This document shows, one piece after another, positions 44,829 through 54,086 of a DNA stretch of 64,000 nucleotides (its first letter is position 1; the number at the start of each line of letters is the position of its first letter). The translations under genes were made by a program, and so were the position numbers. The DNA comes from Pelagibius sp964472095 (lineage in GTDB: Bacteria > Pseudomonadota > Alphaproteobacteria > Kiloniellales > Kiloniellaceae). The notes beneath the pieces are model-generated. The model ran no database searches. It was not told the origin of the DNA and saw only the letters and a program-made list of their open reading frames with translations. The stretch is from the NCBI GenBank assembly GCA_964472095.1, contig CAYYIV010000008.1:62001-126000 (forward strand), written 5' to 3'.

Positions 44829-46256
44829 TTAGGCGTCCTGCTCCGGGAACCGATAGCCGCAGACGGTGCAGTAGCGCTTGGCGGCCGGTGCGCGGGCGCC
44901 GCAGCTGTGGCAGAACTTCATCACGGCTTTCGGCTTCGGCTTCGGCTCGGGCTTCGGGGTGCGGGGCTTCGGCTTTGCGGCTTTCGGCTTCTCCGCCTTC
45001 GGCTTTGTCGTTTTTGGGGCGACTTCCAGGGCGGCCAGCAGGGCGCCTGCGGAGGTGTAGCGCTGCTCGGGCGGCGCCACGCAGGTGTCGATGACCTCGA
45101 TCAGATCGCCGGGCACGCCGCGGACCTCCAGATAGCGCCGCCAGCCCCCCTCCATCCGGCTGGCGACATTGCCGATGAGCAGCTGATAGCCGACCACGCC
45201 GATCGCATAGACGTCGTCGCGCGGATCGGGCGGGGCGAAGCGGTCGCGCATCGGATCCGAGTAGACCGGCGTGTGGGCAGCGTGGAGGAGCGTGGGGTGA
45301 GTCGCCTCACCGTCCCGGCCGTCGGCCGTTCTGGCTTCGGACTCGGCCATCACGGCGCCGATGCCGAAGTCGCCGACCTTGACGCGGCCCTCACGCGTGA
45401 TCATCAGGTTCGCGGGCTTCAGGTCGCGATGCACGATACTGTTGTCGTGCGCGACCGCCACGGCCCGCGCGGTCATCTTCAGGACGGAGATGACCTCCTG
45501 CGGCTGCGGCGCCCGACCCTCGAAGCTGTCCAGCCAGTTCGCGAGGTTGCCGCCGTCGATGTATTCGTAGACCAGGAAAGGCGGATCGGCGCTGTAGGCG
45601 GTCTGCTGCAGCTGGACAAAGTCCTTCGCCGAGCTGTAGCCCTTCAGCCTGTCGAGCAGCTGGATCTCGCGCTTGAGGCTCGGCAGCAGCGCCTCGTTGA
45701 GGCAGAACTTCAGGGCAACCGGCGGCTGCCCCGCGAGTTCGGTGTTGCGGGCCTTCCACACTTCGGCAAAGCCGCCCTGCCCGAGCAGCGTTTCCAGGCG
45801 AAAGTCATAGCCGGGAATCTTGTAGCCGGGCAAGAAATGCGGCGGCCGGATAGGGAGGAAGCGCGCCATCTGTTCGGGACTGTGCGGCAGCTGGGACAGC
45901 AGCGTGGTGACATGCCCGCCGTCGTCCCAGCGGTGGAGGGCCTGTCGCGAGGTCATGGGAATGGCGGAGAGGTACTTGACCAGTTCCGTCTTCAGGTCTT
46001 CATCCAGGTCGGTTTCGGCGACCCGCTTGGCGGCGATGCCGAAGGTCCAGCTGAAGGGCAGGCGCGTGAAGGCATCCAGTATGCGCGGCTGATCCGATTC
46101 CCTGTACTTCTTGAGGATGCGGAGAAAGGCGCGGCCGACATGGGGGGCGAGCGCCATGGCCGTATGGCTGCCCGGCAGCACCATCCCGGCGACATCCCGC
46201 AAGGCCGCGGTGACCAGGTCCTGAAAGACCTCCTCGCCGACGATATCGGAGACCAT
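44829..46256 (-). CDS. Hanks-type serine/threonine protein kinase with C-terminal zinc ribbon
   Basis: A 475-residue kinase. Residues 1-145 are helical and not recognised. The kinase domain (150-410) has the glycine loop GQGGFAEVW (159-167), Lys183, HRDLKPAN with Asp278 and Asn283, Asp296 in GDFG, and DPRDDVYAIGV, so it should be active. A Lys/Pro-rich linker (about 415-445, repeats of KPK/EP) leads to a zinc ribbon with Cys449, Cys452, Cys463 and Cys466. There is no membrane segment. 30 bp upstream is a gene for a zinc-ribbon membrane protein, likely co-transcribed and perhaps a partner. The target proteins are unknown. Confidence 0.9.
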   Translation of the reverse strand: MVSDIVGEEVFQDLVTAALRDVAGMVLPGSHTAMALAPHVGRAFLRILKKYRESDQPRILDAFTRLPFSWTFGIAAKRVAETDLDEDLKTELVKYLSAIPMTSRQALHRWDDGGHVTTLLSQLPHSPEQMARFLPIRPPHFLPGYKIPGYDFRLETLLGQGGFAEVWKARNTELAGQPPVALKFCLNEALLPSLKREIQLLDRLKGYSSAKDFVQLQQTAYSADPPFLVYEYIDGGNLANWLDSFEGRAPQPQEVISVLKMTARAVAVAHDNSIVHRDLKPANLMITREGRVKVGDFGIGAVMAESEARTADGRDGEATHPTLLHAAHTPVYSDPMRDRFAPPDPRDDVYAIGVVGYQLLIGNVASRMEGGWRRYLEVRGVPGDLIEVIDTCVAPPEQRYTSAGALLAALEVAPKTTKPKAEKPKAAKPKPRTPKPEPKPKPKAVMKFCHSCGARAPAAKRYCTVCGYRFPEQDA

Positions 46257-46286
46257 GATTTCAGCCCTCCGCGCGTTATCGGCTCG

Positions 46287-46472
46287 TCACATACCGGCCA
46301 GCAACCCCAGGACGAACAGACCGACGACGACAATACCGATCCACTTGAAGACGTTCTCCCAAGAGGCGCCGCCCGATCCGCCGCCCTTCCCCGCCGATTC
46401 GATCTTGCGTCCACAGTCCCCGCAGAACTTCGCGTCAGCGGGATTCTTGGATCCACAGTCCGGACATTTCAT
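46287..46472 (-). CDS. small zinc-ribbon membrane protein
   Basis: A 61-residue protein with an N-terminal zinc ribbon (MKCPDCGSKNPADAKFCGDCGRKI, two CxxC pairs), a Gly/Ser linker and one membrane helix (VFKWIGIVVVGLFVLGLLAGM), so the ribbon faces the cytoplasm if the positive-inside rule holds. I chose ATG 46472, which has GGGAG about 12 nt upstream. The kinase gene follows 30 bp later and also ends in a zinc ribbon, suggesting the two meet through these modules. It would tether the kinase to the membrane; this is inference. Confidence 0.75.
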   Translation of the reverse strand: MKCPDCGSKNPADAKFCGDCGRKIESAGKGGGSGGASWENVFKWIGIVVVGLFVLGLLAGM

Positions 46473-46802
46473 GACCTGCTCTCCCCCGGTCTGGATCAAC
46501 GACTGGTAAGATCCGAAGGCTGCCTTCCACCACTGGGGCCATTGCCCCCCATTCTCTGCCTATCCGGTTCCGTCTTCAATCGTCCGGGATGCTGCGAAAC
46601 TTCCCAACGACCCCACGACGATCCTCACAGATCGCGCCAGTTGGGGTGTGTGGCGCGGTAGGCGGAGATCCGCTGCGTCATCCCGCCACGATATGAAGTC
46701 CTCCCCCTTTGCGGGGGAGGATTTCGGAGGGGGTCACTGCGCACTGGAGGTACATCACGACGCGCCGCGACCCCGCCCCAGCCTTCCACCATAAGGGGGC
46801 CG
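46473..46802. other. intergenic region with a hairpin element
   Basis: About 330 bp between the zinc-ribbon gene and the methyltransferase gene. The part near 46680-46740 is a palindromic element; the rest shows no convincing frame. The promoter of the zinc ribbon/kinase pair should lie in the first 150 bp, but no box stands out. Confidence 0.45.
46699..46721. repeat. palindromic hairpin element
   Basis: TCCTCCCCC (46699-46707) and GGGGGAGGA (46713-46721) form a 9-bp stem with loop TTTGC, followed by TTTCGGAGGGGGTC. On the minus strand it can also act as the terminator of the methyltransferase gene. Wording is common in alphaproteobacterial intergenic elements. Confidence 0.5.
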
Positions 46803-47582
46803 CTACGTCTCGCGCGGCCCGGCCTGCATCGGCCGGTCGGGGCTGGCCCCGGCCTTGCGCCACGGGCGCGGCAGGATCATCGGCACCTGCTGGCGGTAGC
46901 GGCGGTAGCGGTCGCCGAAGAGGGCGATGAGATCACGCTCCTCGAGGTGGATGCCGATGAAGATATAGCCGGTGGTGGCCACGGCGAAGAGCAGGTGGCC
47001 GGCGGTCATCGCCGGAGTCGCCCAGAAGGCGAGCAGGAAGCCCAGATAGATCGGATGGCGCACCCACTTGTAGAACAGCGGGGTCCTGAGCGCCGGCGGC
47101 GGCAGGGCGCGCCGCCGCAGCCGGGCATAGACCTGGGCGAGGCCGAACAGCTCCCAGTGGCTGATGAGAAAGGTGCTGATCAGCAGGATGATCCAGCCGA
47201 GCCAGAACACCGCCTGGAAAGCGAGGACGGCGCGCGGATCGGTGACCGTCCAGACGGCTTGCGGCATCGGCCGCCACTGCCAGAAAAGCAGCAGCAGCAC
47301 GAGGCTCGTGAGCAGGACGAAGGTCGAGCGTTCCACCGACGGCGGAACGACCCGTGTCCAGCGGCGCTTGAAGCCCCGGCGCGCCATACCGCTGTGCTGC
47401 ACGGCGAAGAGGGCGAGCAGCAGGCTGTTGATGACGAGAGCCGGCAGGATCGGCCCGGCCGGACCGCTGTCGATAGTCTTCGGCACCGGCAGGCCGCCGA
47501 CAAAGGCGATGGCATAGAGAAAGGTGCCGAGAAAAAGCCCATAGGCGAGAGTGCCGTACAGGAGAGCCGCTAAACCGGGCAT
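46803..47582 (-). CDS. isoprenylcysteine methyltransferase-like membrane protein, MddA-like
   Basis: A 259-residue membrane methyltransferase. About six helices, then the conserved core YKWVRHPIYLGFLLAFWATPAMTAGHLLFA and IGIHLEERDLIALFGDRYRRYRQQVPMILP (R-H-P-x-Y and E-E-R-D-L blocks that hold SAM). The layout matches methanethiol S-methyltransferase (MddA), which makes dimethyl sulfide from methanethiol; other NnrU/ICMT-like roles cannot be ruled out. I chose ATG 47582, with CCGGAGG about 7 nt upstream. No sulfur-metabolism gene is beside it. Confidence 0.75.
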   Translation of the reverse strand: MPGLAALLYGTLAYGLFLGTFLYAIAFVGGLPVPKTIDSGPAGPILPALVINSLLLALFAVQHSGMARRGFKRRWTRVVPPSVERSTFVLLTSLVLLLLFWQWRPMPQAVWTVTDPRAVLAFQAVFWLGWIILLISTFLISHWELFGLAQVYARLRRRALPPPALRTPLFYKWVRHPIYLGFLLAFWATPAMTAGHLLFAVATTGYIFIGIHLEERDLIALFGDRYRRYRQQVPMILPRPWRKAGASPDRPMQAGPRET

Positions 47583-47655
47583 GAGTTTTCCTCCGGAATT
47601 GATGTTTTCTGTACCGCCCACGCCTCGCGCGGCGGCTTTCGGCCGCCTGCTGCCG

Positions 47656-47850
47656 CTAGAAGTATTTCAGCAGGCGCCATTGGCCCCGCCAGTCGGGCTC
47701 CGGGGCCGCCGGCGCCTTGGCCTTGTCGGCTGCCCGGATCCTGGGCTGCGGCCAGCGCGCCACGTCGAACGACTCCGGCCCGGCGATCTCCGGACCGGCG
47801 GACAGCGCGTCGATTCCGCGCGCAGCGGGGGAGGCTTTTCGCAACCGCAT
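47656..47850 (-). CDS. hypothetical small protein
   Basis: A 64-residue frame starting MRLRKASPAARGIDALSAG, Pro/Ala-rich in the middle and ending WRGQWRLLKYF. AAGGA lies 8-12 nt before ATG 47850. No domain, signal peptide or membrane segment is seen. It lies 73 bp before the methyltransferase gene on the same strand. The end pattern suggests a small conserved alphaproteobacterial protein, but I do not recognise it. Confidence 0.45.
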   Translation of the reverse strand: MRLRKASPAARGIDALSAGPEIAGPESFDVARWPQPRIRAADKAKAPAAPEPDWRGQWRLLKYF

Positions 47851-47994
47851 GAGGTGATCCTTCTCGCTTCGACCGGTCCTTGTCGGCGAAGAGCCTAGCC
47901 GGAGTGCCGGTTCCCTGCTTTGAGAGGAGCTTGAGAAAGACTTGTCATTTCCCTGATAATCCACGCGAAGGACCACTCTCGGGCGTGAACTGCC

Positions 47995-49227
47995 GTGCAC
48001 TACCACTTTCTCGACTGCGAGATCGACACCGAGACCTACGAGTTTCGCTCGGGTGGCGTACTCCAGCGGCTGGAGCCGCAGGTCTTCGATCTGCTGTGCC
48101 ACCTGGTCGCAAACCCCAACCGGCTGGTCAGCCGGGACGAGCTGATCGAGAAGATCTGGGACGGGCGGATCGTCTCGGAAGCAACGATCGCCAGCCGCAT
48201 CAACGCCGCCCGCAAGGCTGTCGGCGACGACGGTCGGCGCCAGGGCGTGATCAAGACCGTCTCACGGCGCGGCATTCGCTTCCTCGCCGCCGTGCGGCGC
48301 GAATCCGCAACCGGGATGCCCGAAGCCGTCGACGGGCCGCCCGAGGCCGACTCTCCGGCCGAGGCGGCGCCTCCTGACGATCTCGTCCAGAAAGTCCGCT
48401 TCTGCCACGAACCCGACGGTACGCGCATCGCCTTTGCGACTTTCGGCGCCGGTCCGCCGCTGGTGCGCGTCGGCCACTGGATGACCCATCTGGAGCACGA
48501 CTGGCACAGTCCGATCTGGCGGCCCTTCCTCGACGAGCTCGGCAAGTCCTTCACGGTGGTCCGCTATGATCAGCGCGGAAACGGCCTCTCGGAGCGCGAG
48601 ATCGACGACCTGTCGCTCGACGCTTTCGTGCGCGACCTGGAGACCGTTGTCGACAGCGCCGGCCTCGGCCGCTTCCCGATCTATGCAAGCTCGCAGGGCG
48701 TCCCGGTCGCTCTCGAATATGCCGCCCGCCATCCCGAGCGGCTCACCTGCCTGGTGCTCCACGGCGGCTTCTTTCGCGGTCGCCTGCTGCGCTCGGAGGC
48801 GGACCGGGAACAGGGCGAGGCCTATCTCGCCCTGATGCGCCACGGCTGGGGTGCCGAAGGCTCGCAGTTCCTCCAGGCCTTCGCCTCCATCTTCGTTCCC
48901 GACGGCACGCCCGAGCAGATCCGCTCCCTGGTCAGGCTGCAGCAGATCACGACCTCCGCCGGGACCGCCGTACGCCTGCGCGAAGCCTTCGACCGCCTCG
49001 ACGTGATCCAGCGGCTCGCCGGGATCGAGACGCCGACGCTTGTCGTGCACGCCCGCAACGACGGCGTGCACCCGCTCCAGCAGAGCCTCGAGATGGCCGC
49101 CATGATGCCCAACGCTGAACTCGTCGTGCTCGACACGCGCAACCACGTGATGGTGCGGCACGACCCGGCCTGGCAGGAGTTCTTCGCGGTGCTGACCCGC
49201 TTCGTCCGCGCGCACGCCGGAGAATGA
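47995..49227 (+). CDS. winged-helix DNA-binding domain fused to alpha/beta hydrolase
   Basis: A 410-residue fusion. Residues 1-100 are an OmpR/CadC-type winged helix (LEPQVFDLLCHLVANPNRLVSRDELIEKIWDGRIVSEATIASRINAARKAVGDDG, then IKTVSRRGIRFLA). Residues 130-410 are an alpha/beta hydrolase with the nucleophile Ser233 in ASSQG (the first Gly of GxSxG is Ala), an Asp in HARNDGVHPL and His in DTRNHVMVRHDP. The start is GTG 47995; no ATG gives the full winged helix. There is no membrane segment, so it is a cytoplasmic DNA-binding protein whose hydrolase domain may sense or destroy the inducer. A terminator follows at 49320. Confidence 0.83.
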   Translation: MHYHFLDCEIDTETYEFRSGGVLQRLEPQVFDLLCHLVANPNRLVSRDELIEKIWDGRIVSEATIASRINAARKAVGDDGRRQGVIKTVSRRGIRFLAAVRRESATGMPEAVDGPPEADSPAEAAPPDDLVQKVRFCHEPDGTRIAFATFGAGPPLVRVGHWMTHLEHDWHSPIWRPFLDELGKSFTVVRYDQRGNGLSEREIDDLSLDAFVRDLETVVDSAGLGRFPIYASSQGVPVALEYAARHPERLTCLVLHGGFFRGRLLRSEADREQGEAYLALMRHGWGAEGSQFLQAFASIFVPDGTPEQIRSLVRLQQITTSAGTAVRLREAFDRLDVIQRLAGIETPTLVVHARNDGVHPLQQSLEMAAMMPNAELVVLDTRNHVMVRHDPAWQEFFAVLTRFVRAHAGE

Positions 49228-49319
49228 CCGGGCGGGTGCTCAGTCCGGCAAGCGCAGCACCTGTGGCGCTCATGCGCCCGCAACGCCAACGCCAGCACCT
49301 TCGATGCTCCGATGAAGGA

Positions 49320-49350
49320 ACGGCGGGGATCGCTCCCCGCCGTTTTCGTT
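49320..49350 (+). terminator. Rho-independent terminator
   Basis: ACGGCGGGG (49320-49328) pairs perfectly with CCCCGCCGT (49335-49343), loop of 6 nt, followed by TTTCGTTT. It lies about 93 nt after the winged-helix/hydrolase stop and 25 bp before the end of the convergent binding-protein gene, so it may serve both strands. Confidence 0.8.
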
Positions 49351-49375
49351 TGCGACTGATGCTGCGGCGTAGCCC

Positions 49376-50458
49376 CTACGCCGACACCCCCTCAACGTAC
49401 CAGTCCATGCCGAGCAGGTCGCCGTCAGGGATGGTCTGGCCGGCCGGGATCTTCTCGGCGCCGGACTGGTCGTTGATCGGGCCGGTGAAGGGGTGCAGGG
49501 AGCCGTCGATGATGCCCTTGCGCACGGCTTCGGCGGCCTCGACCGCCTCGGCCGGCAGGCGCGGGTTGTAGGGCGACATCTCGACCATGCCCTCCTTGAA
49601 GCCGTACCAGACGTCGGAGGTCTGCCAGTTGCCGTCGAGCACCGCCTTCACGCGCTCGATGTAGTACGGGGCCCAGACATCGAGAATCGCCGTCGCGTGA
49701 TGTTCCGGTGCGAAGCTCGACATGTCGGAGGCCTGGCCGAAGCACCAGACGCCGCGGCTGCCGGCGGTCTGGATCGGCGCCGGGCTGTCGGTGTGCTGGG
49801 TGATGACGTCGCAACCCTGATCGATCAGCGCCTTCGTCGCATCGGCCTCCTTGCCCGGGTCGTACCAGGAGTTCACCCAGACCACCTTGATCTCGGCGTC
49901 GGGGCGCACCTTGCGGGCGGCCAGGATGAAGGCGTTGATGCCCATCACCACCTCGGGGATCGGGAAGGAGGCGATGTAGCCGAACTTGCCGGTCTGGGTC
50001 ACATGGCCGGCGATGGTGCCGATGACGGCGCGGCCCTCGTAGAAGCGCGCGTTGTAGATGGCGAGGTTCGGGGCCGACTGGAAGCCGGTCGCATGCTCGA
50101 ACATCACGTCGGGGAACTGCTTGGCGACGCGCACCGTCGGGTTCATGAAGCCGAAGGAGGTGGTGAAGATCAGCTTGTGGCCGGAGGTGGCGAGCTGGCG
50201 GATGACGCGGTCGGCGTCCGGCCCCTCGTCGACGTTCTCGACGTAGCTGGTCGTCACCCGGTCGCCGAATTCGGCCTCGATGGCGCGGCGGCCGACGTCA
50301 TGGCCGTGGGTCCAGCCGAAGTCGCCGATCGGGCCGACGTAGACGAAGCCGACCTTCAGGGGGTCGGCGGCGAAGGCAGCCGGGCCGCCCAGCGAAAGGG
50401 CGCCCGCCGCGGCGGTGCTGCCCGCCAGGAAATGGCGGCGCGAAAGGTCCTTGAACAT
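49376..50458 (-). CDS. BMP-family ABC transporter substrate-binding protein
   Basis: A 360-residue periplasmic binding protein of the basic membrane protein/PnrA type, which usually bind purine nucleosides. The signal is twin-arginine-like: SRRHFLAGSTAAAGALSLGGPAAFA. The mature part has VGFVYVGPIGDFGWTHGHDVGRRAIE, VKVVWVNSWYDPGKEADATKALIDQGCDVITQHTDSP and WQTSDVWYGFKEGMVEMSPYN. AAGGAGG precedes ATG 50458. It is last in an operon with two permeases, an ATPase and xdhAB/uraH, so purine or nucleoside uptake is the likely role. Confidence 0.88.
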   Translation of the reverse strand: MFKDLSRRHFLAGSTAAAGALSLGGPAAFAADPLKVGFVYVGPIGDFGWTHGHDVGRRAIEAEFGDRVTTSYVENVDEGPDADRVIRQLATSGHKLIFTTSFGFMNPTVRVAKQFPDVMFEHATGFQSAPNLAIYNARFYEGRAVIGTIAGHVTQTGKFGYIASFPIPEVVMGINAFILAARKVRPDAEIKVVWVNSWYDPGKEADATKALIDQGCDVITQHTDSPAPIQTAGSRGVWCFGQASDMSSFAPEHHATAILDVWAPYYIERVKAVLDGNWQTSDVWYGFKEGMVEMSPYNPRLPAEAVEAAEAVRKGIIDGSLHPFTGPINDQSGAEKIPAGQTIPDGDLLGMDWYVEGVSA

Positions 50459-50503
50459 GAAAAGCCTCCTTGTTGAGTCTTCGTTGAGAGCGTTTGTCGT
50501 TAG

Positions 50504-51433
50504 CTAAGTTGATGGCCTAAATGGCTTGCCAAGGCAAGCGGGGGCGTTGAGGCGGCCCTTCCAGGGCCCGGCGGCGATGATGGTCAGTACCAGGATGGTC
50601 GCCAGGTAGGGCAGCATGGACATCACCTGGGAAGGAATGCCGATCCCCCCGGCCCCCTGGCTGTACAGCTGGGCGATGGTGATGCCGCCGAAGAGGTAGG
50701 CGCCGGCCAGCAGGCGCCACGGCCGCCAGGAGGAGAACACCACCAGGGCCAGCGCGATCCAGCCGCGCCCGGCGGTCATGCCCTCGGCCCACATGGGCGT
50801 GTAGGAGAGCGACAGGAAGGCGCCACCGAGCCCCGCCATGGCGCCGCCGAAGAGCACGGCCTTGTAGCGCACGGCGATGACGTCGTAGCCGATCGAGTGG
50901 GCCGAGATGTCCGATTCCCCGACGGCGCGCAGGATCATGCCGGCACGCGAGCGCTTGAGGAACCAGGCGACCGCCGCCACCGCGGCGAGGGCGAGGTAGA
51001 CCAGGGCGTCGTGGCCGAACAGCAGCGGGCCGAACAGCGGCAGATCGCTGACGCCGGGGATGGCGAGCTTCGGCAGCGCCGCGACGGGCACGCCGACGAA
51101 GCCGGCGCCGAGCAGCGACGACAGGCCGAGGCCGAAGATGGTGAGCGCCAGGCCGGTCGCCACCTGGTTGGCGGCCAGGGTCAGGGTCAGCACGCCCAAG
51201 ATGAAGGCCATGCCCATGCCGGCGGCCGCGCCGACCACGATGCCGAGGGTGCTTGAGCCGGTGGTCACGGCGACGGCGAAGGCGGCGACGGCGCCGAGGA
51301 TCATCATGCCCTCGACGCCGAGGTTGAGGACGCCGGACTTCTCCACCACCAGCTCGCCCAGCGCCGCGAAGACCAGCGGCGTGGCGGCACTGATGACGGT
51401 CAACAAGATGGGGGCGAGAACTTCGAAGCTCAT
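50504..51433 (-). CDS. ABC transporter permease, BMP-type (NupC/YufQ-like)
   Basis: A 309-residue membrane permease with about eight to nine helices and the family block PLVFAALGELVVEKSGVLNLGVEGMMILGAVAAF at the N-terminus, and GESDISAHSIGYDVIAVRYKAVLFGGAMAGLGGAFLSL as the ATPase-contact loop. It is a purine/nucleoside importer component. ATG 51433 after AGGGATCC, 6 bp after the stop of the other permease. Confidence 0.9.
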   Translation of the reverse strand: MSFEVLAPILLTVISAATPLVFAALGELVVEKSGVLNLGVEGMMILGAVAAFAVAVTTGSSTLGIVVGAAAGMGMAFILGVLTLTLAANQVATGLALTIFGLGLSSLLGAGFVGVPVAALPKLAIPGVSDLPLFGPLLFGHDALVYLALAAVAAVAWFLKRSRAGMILRAVGESDISAHSIGYDVIAVRYKAVLFGGAMAGLGGAFLSLSYTPMWAEGMTAGRGWIALALVVFSSWRPWRLLAGAYLFGGITIAQLYSQGAGGIGIPSQVMSMLPYLATILVLTIIAAGPWKGRLNAPACLGKPFRPST

Positions 51434-51439
51434 GGATCC

Positions 51440-52520
51440 CTACCCCGCCGCTTGCGGCCGGGCGGCCGGCGCGCGCAGGCGCAGGCGGTAGCGCACCAGG
51501 AAGTCGGAGGCCAGCAGGAAGAACAGCAGAAGGCCCTGGAACACGCCGGTCACCGCCTGCGGCAGGCCGACCTCGACCTGGGCGGTCTCGCCGCCGATGT
51601 AGGAGAGCGCCATCAAGAGGCCGGAGAGGATGATTCCCAGGGGATGCAGCCGGCCGAGGAAAGCGACGATGATGGCGGTGAAGCCGTAGCCGGGGGAGAC
51701 CACCGGGATCAGCTGGCCGATCGGCCCGGCCACCTCGAAGAGCCCGGCCAAACCCGCAAGACCGCCGCTCAAGAGCAGGCAGAACCACACGATGCGCGAC
51801 GCGTTGAAGCCGGCGAAGCGCGCCGCCGCCGGCGCCTGGCCCAGCACCCGCACCTGGAAGCCGATGATGGTGAAGGTCATCATCACCCAGCCGGCCACCG
51901 CGATGGCCAGGGCGACGAGGGTGCCGAGGTGCATGCGCGTGCCGTCCAGGATGAGCGGCAGCAGGGCGGCGTCGCCGAACATGCGCGACTGCGGGAAATT
52001 GAAACCCAGCGGGTCTTTCAGCGGTCCGTAGACGAGGGTCGAGAGGAAGAGCGTCGCGACATAGGTCAGCATCAGGCTGGTCAGGATCTCGTTCACCCCG
52101 AAGCGGGTCTTCAGGAAGGCCGGCACCGCGGCGTAGGCCATGCCGCCGGCGACGCCGGCAAGGCACATCAGCGGCAGGGTGACGAAAGACTCCTCGCCCC
52201 AGAAGGAGAGCGCCACCACGCCACCGGCGATGGCACCGACGGTGAGCTGACCCTCGGCGCCGATGTTCCAGACGTTGGCGCGGAAGCCGACGGCAAGCCC
52301 GACGCCGATCATGATGAGCGGGGCCGCCTTCACCATCAGCTCGCTCCAGCCGTAGAGACTGAGCAGCGGCGAGATGAAGAAGTGGTAGAGCGCCCGCAAG
52401 GGGTCGTAGCCCATGGCGAGAAATATGAAGAAACCGGCGACCACGGTGAGCCCCACGGCGAGCAGTGGCGTCGAATAGAACAGGCTGCGCGGGATCTCCC
52501 GCCGCGCCTCGATCTTCAGG

Positions 52521-52531
<11 letters not shown>
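51440..52531 (-). CDS. ABC transporter permease, BMP-type (YufP-like)
   Basis: A 363-residue partner permease with about ten helices and the block LIMIGVGLAVGFRANVWNIGAEGQLTVGAIAGG, followed by the cytoplasmic loop RVLGQAPAAARFAGFNASRIVWFCLLLSGGLAGLAGLFEVAG. AAGGAGG precedes ATG 52531; this start overlaps the ATPase end by 11 bp, so translation is coupled. The frame runs 19 codons upstream but those are inside the ATPase. Confidence 0.9.
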
Positions 52532-54082
<1,551 letters not shown>

Positions 54083-54086
<4 letters not shown>

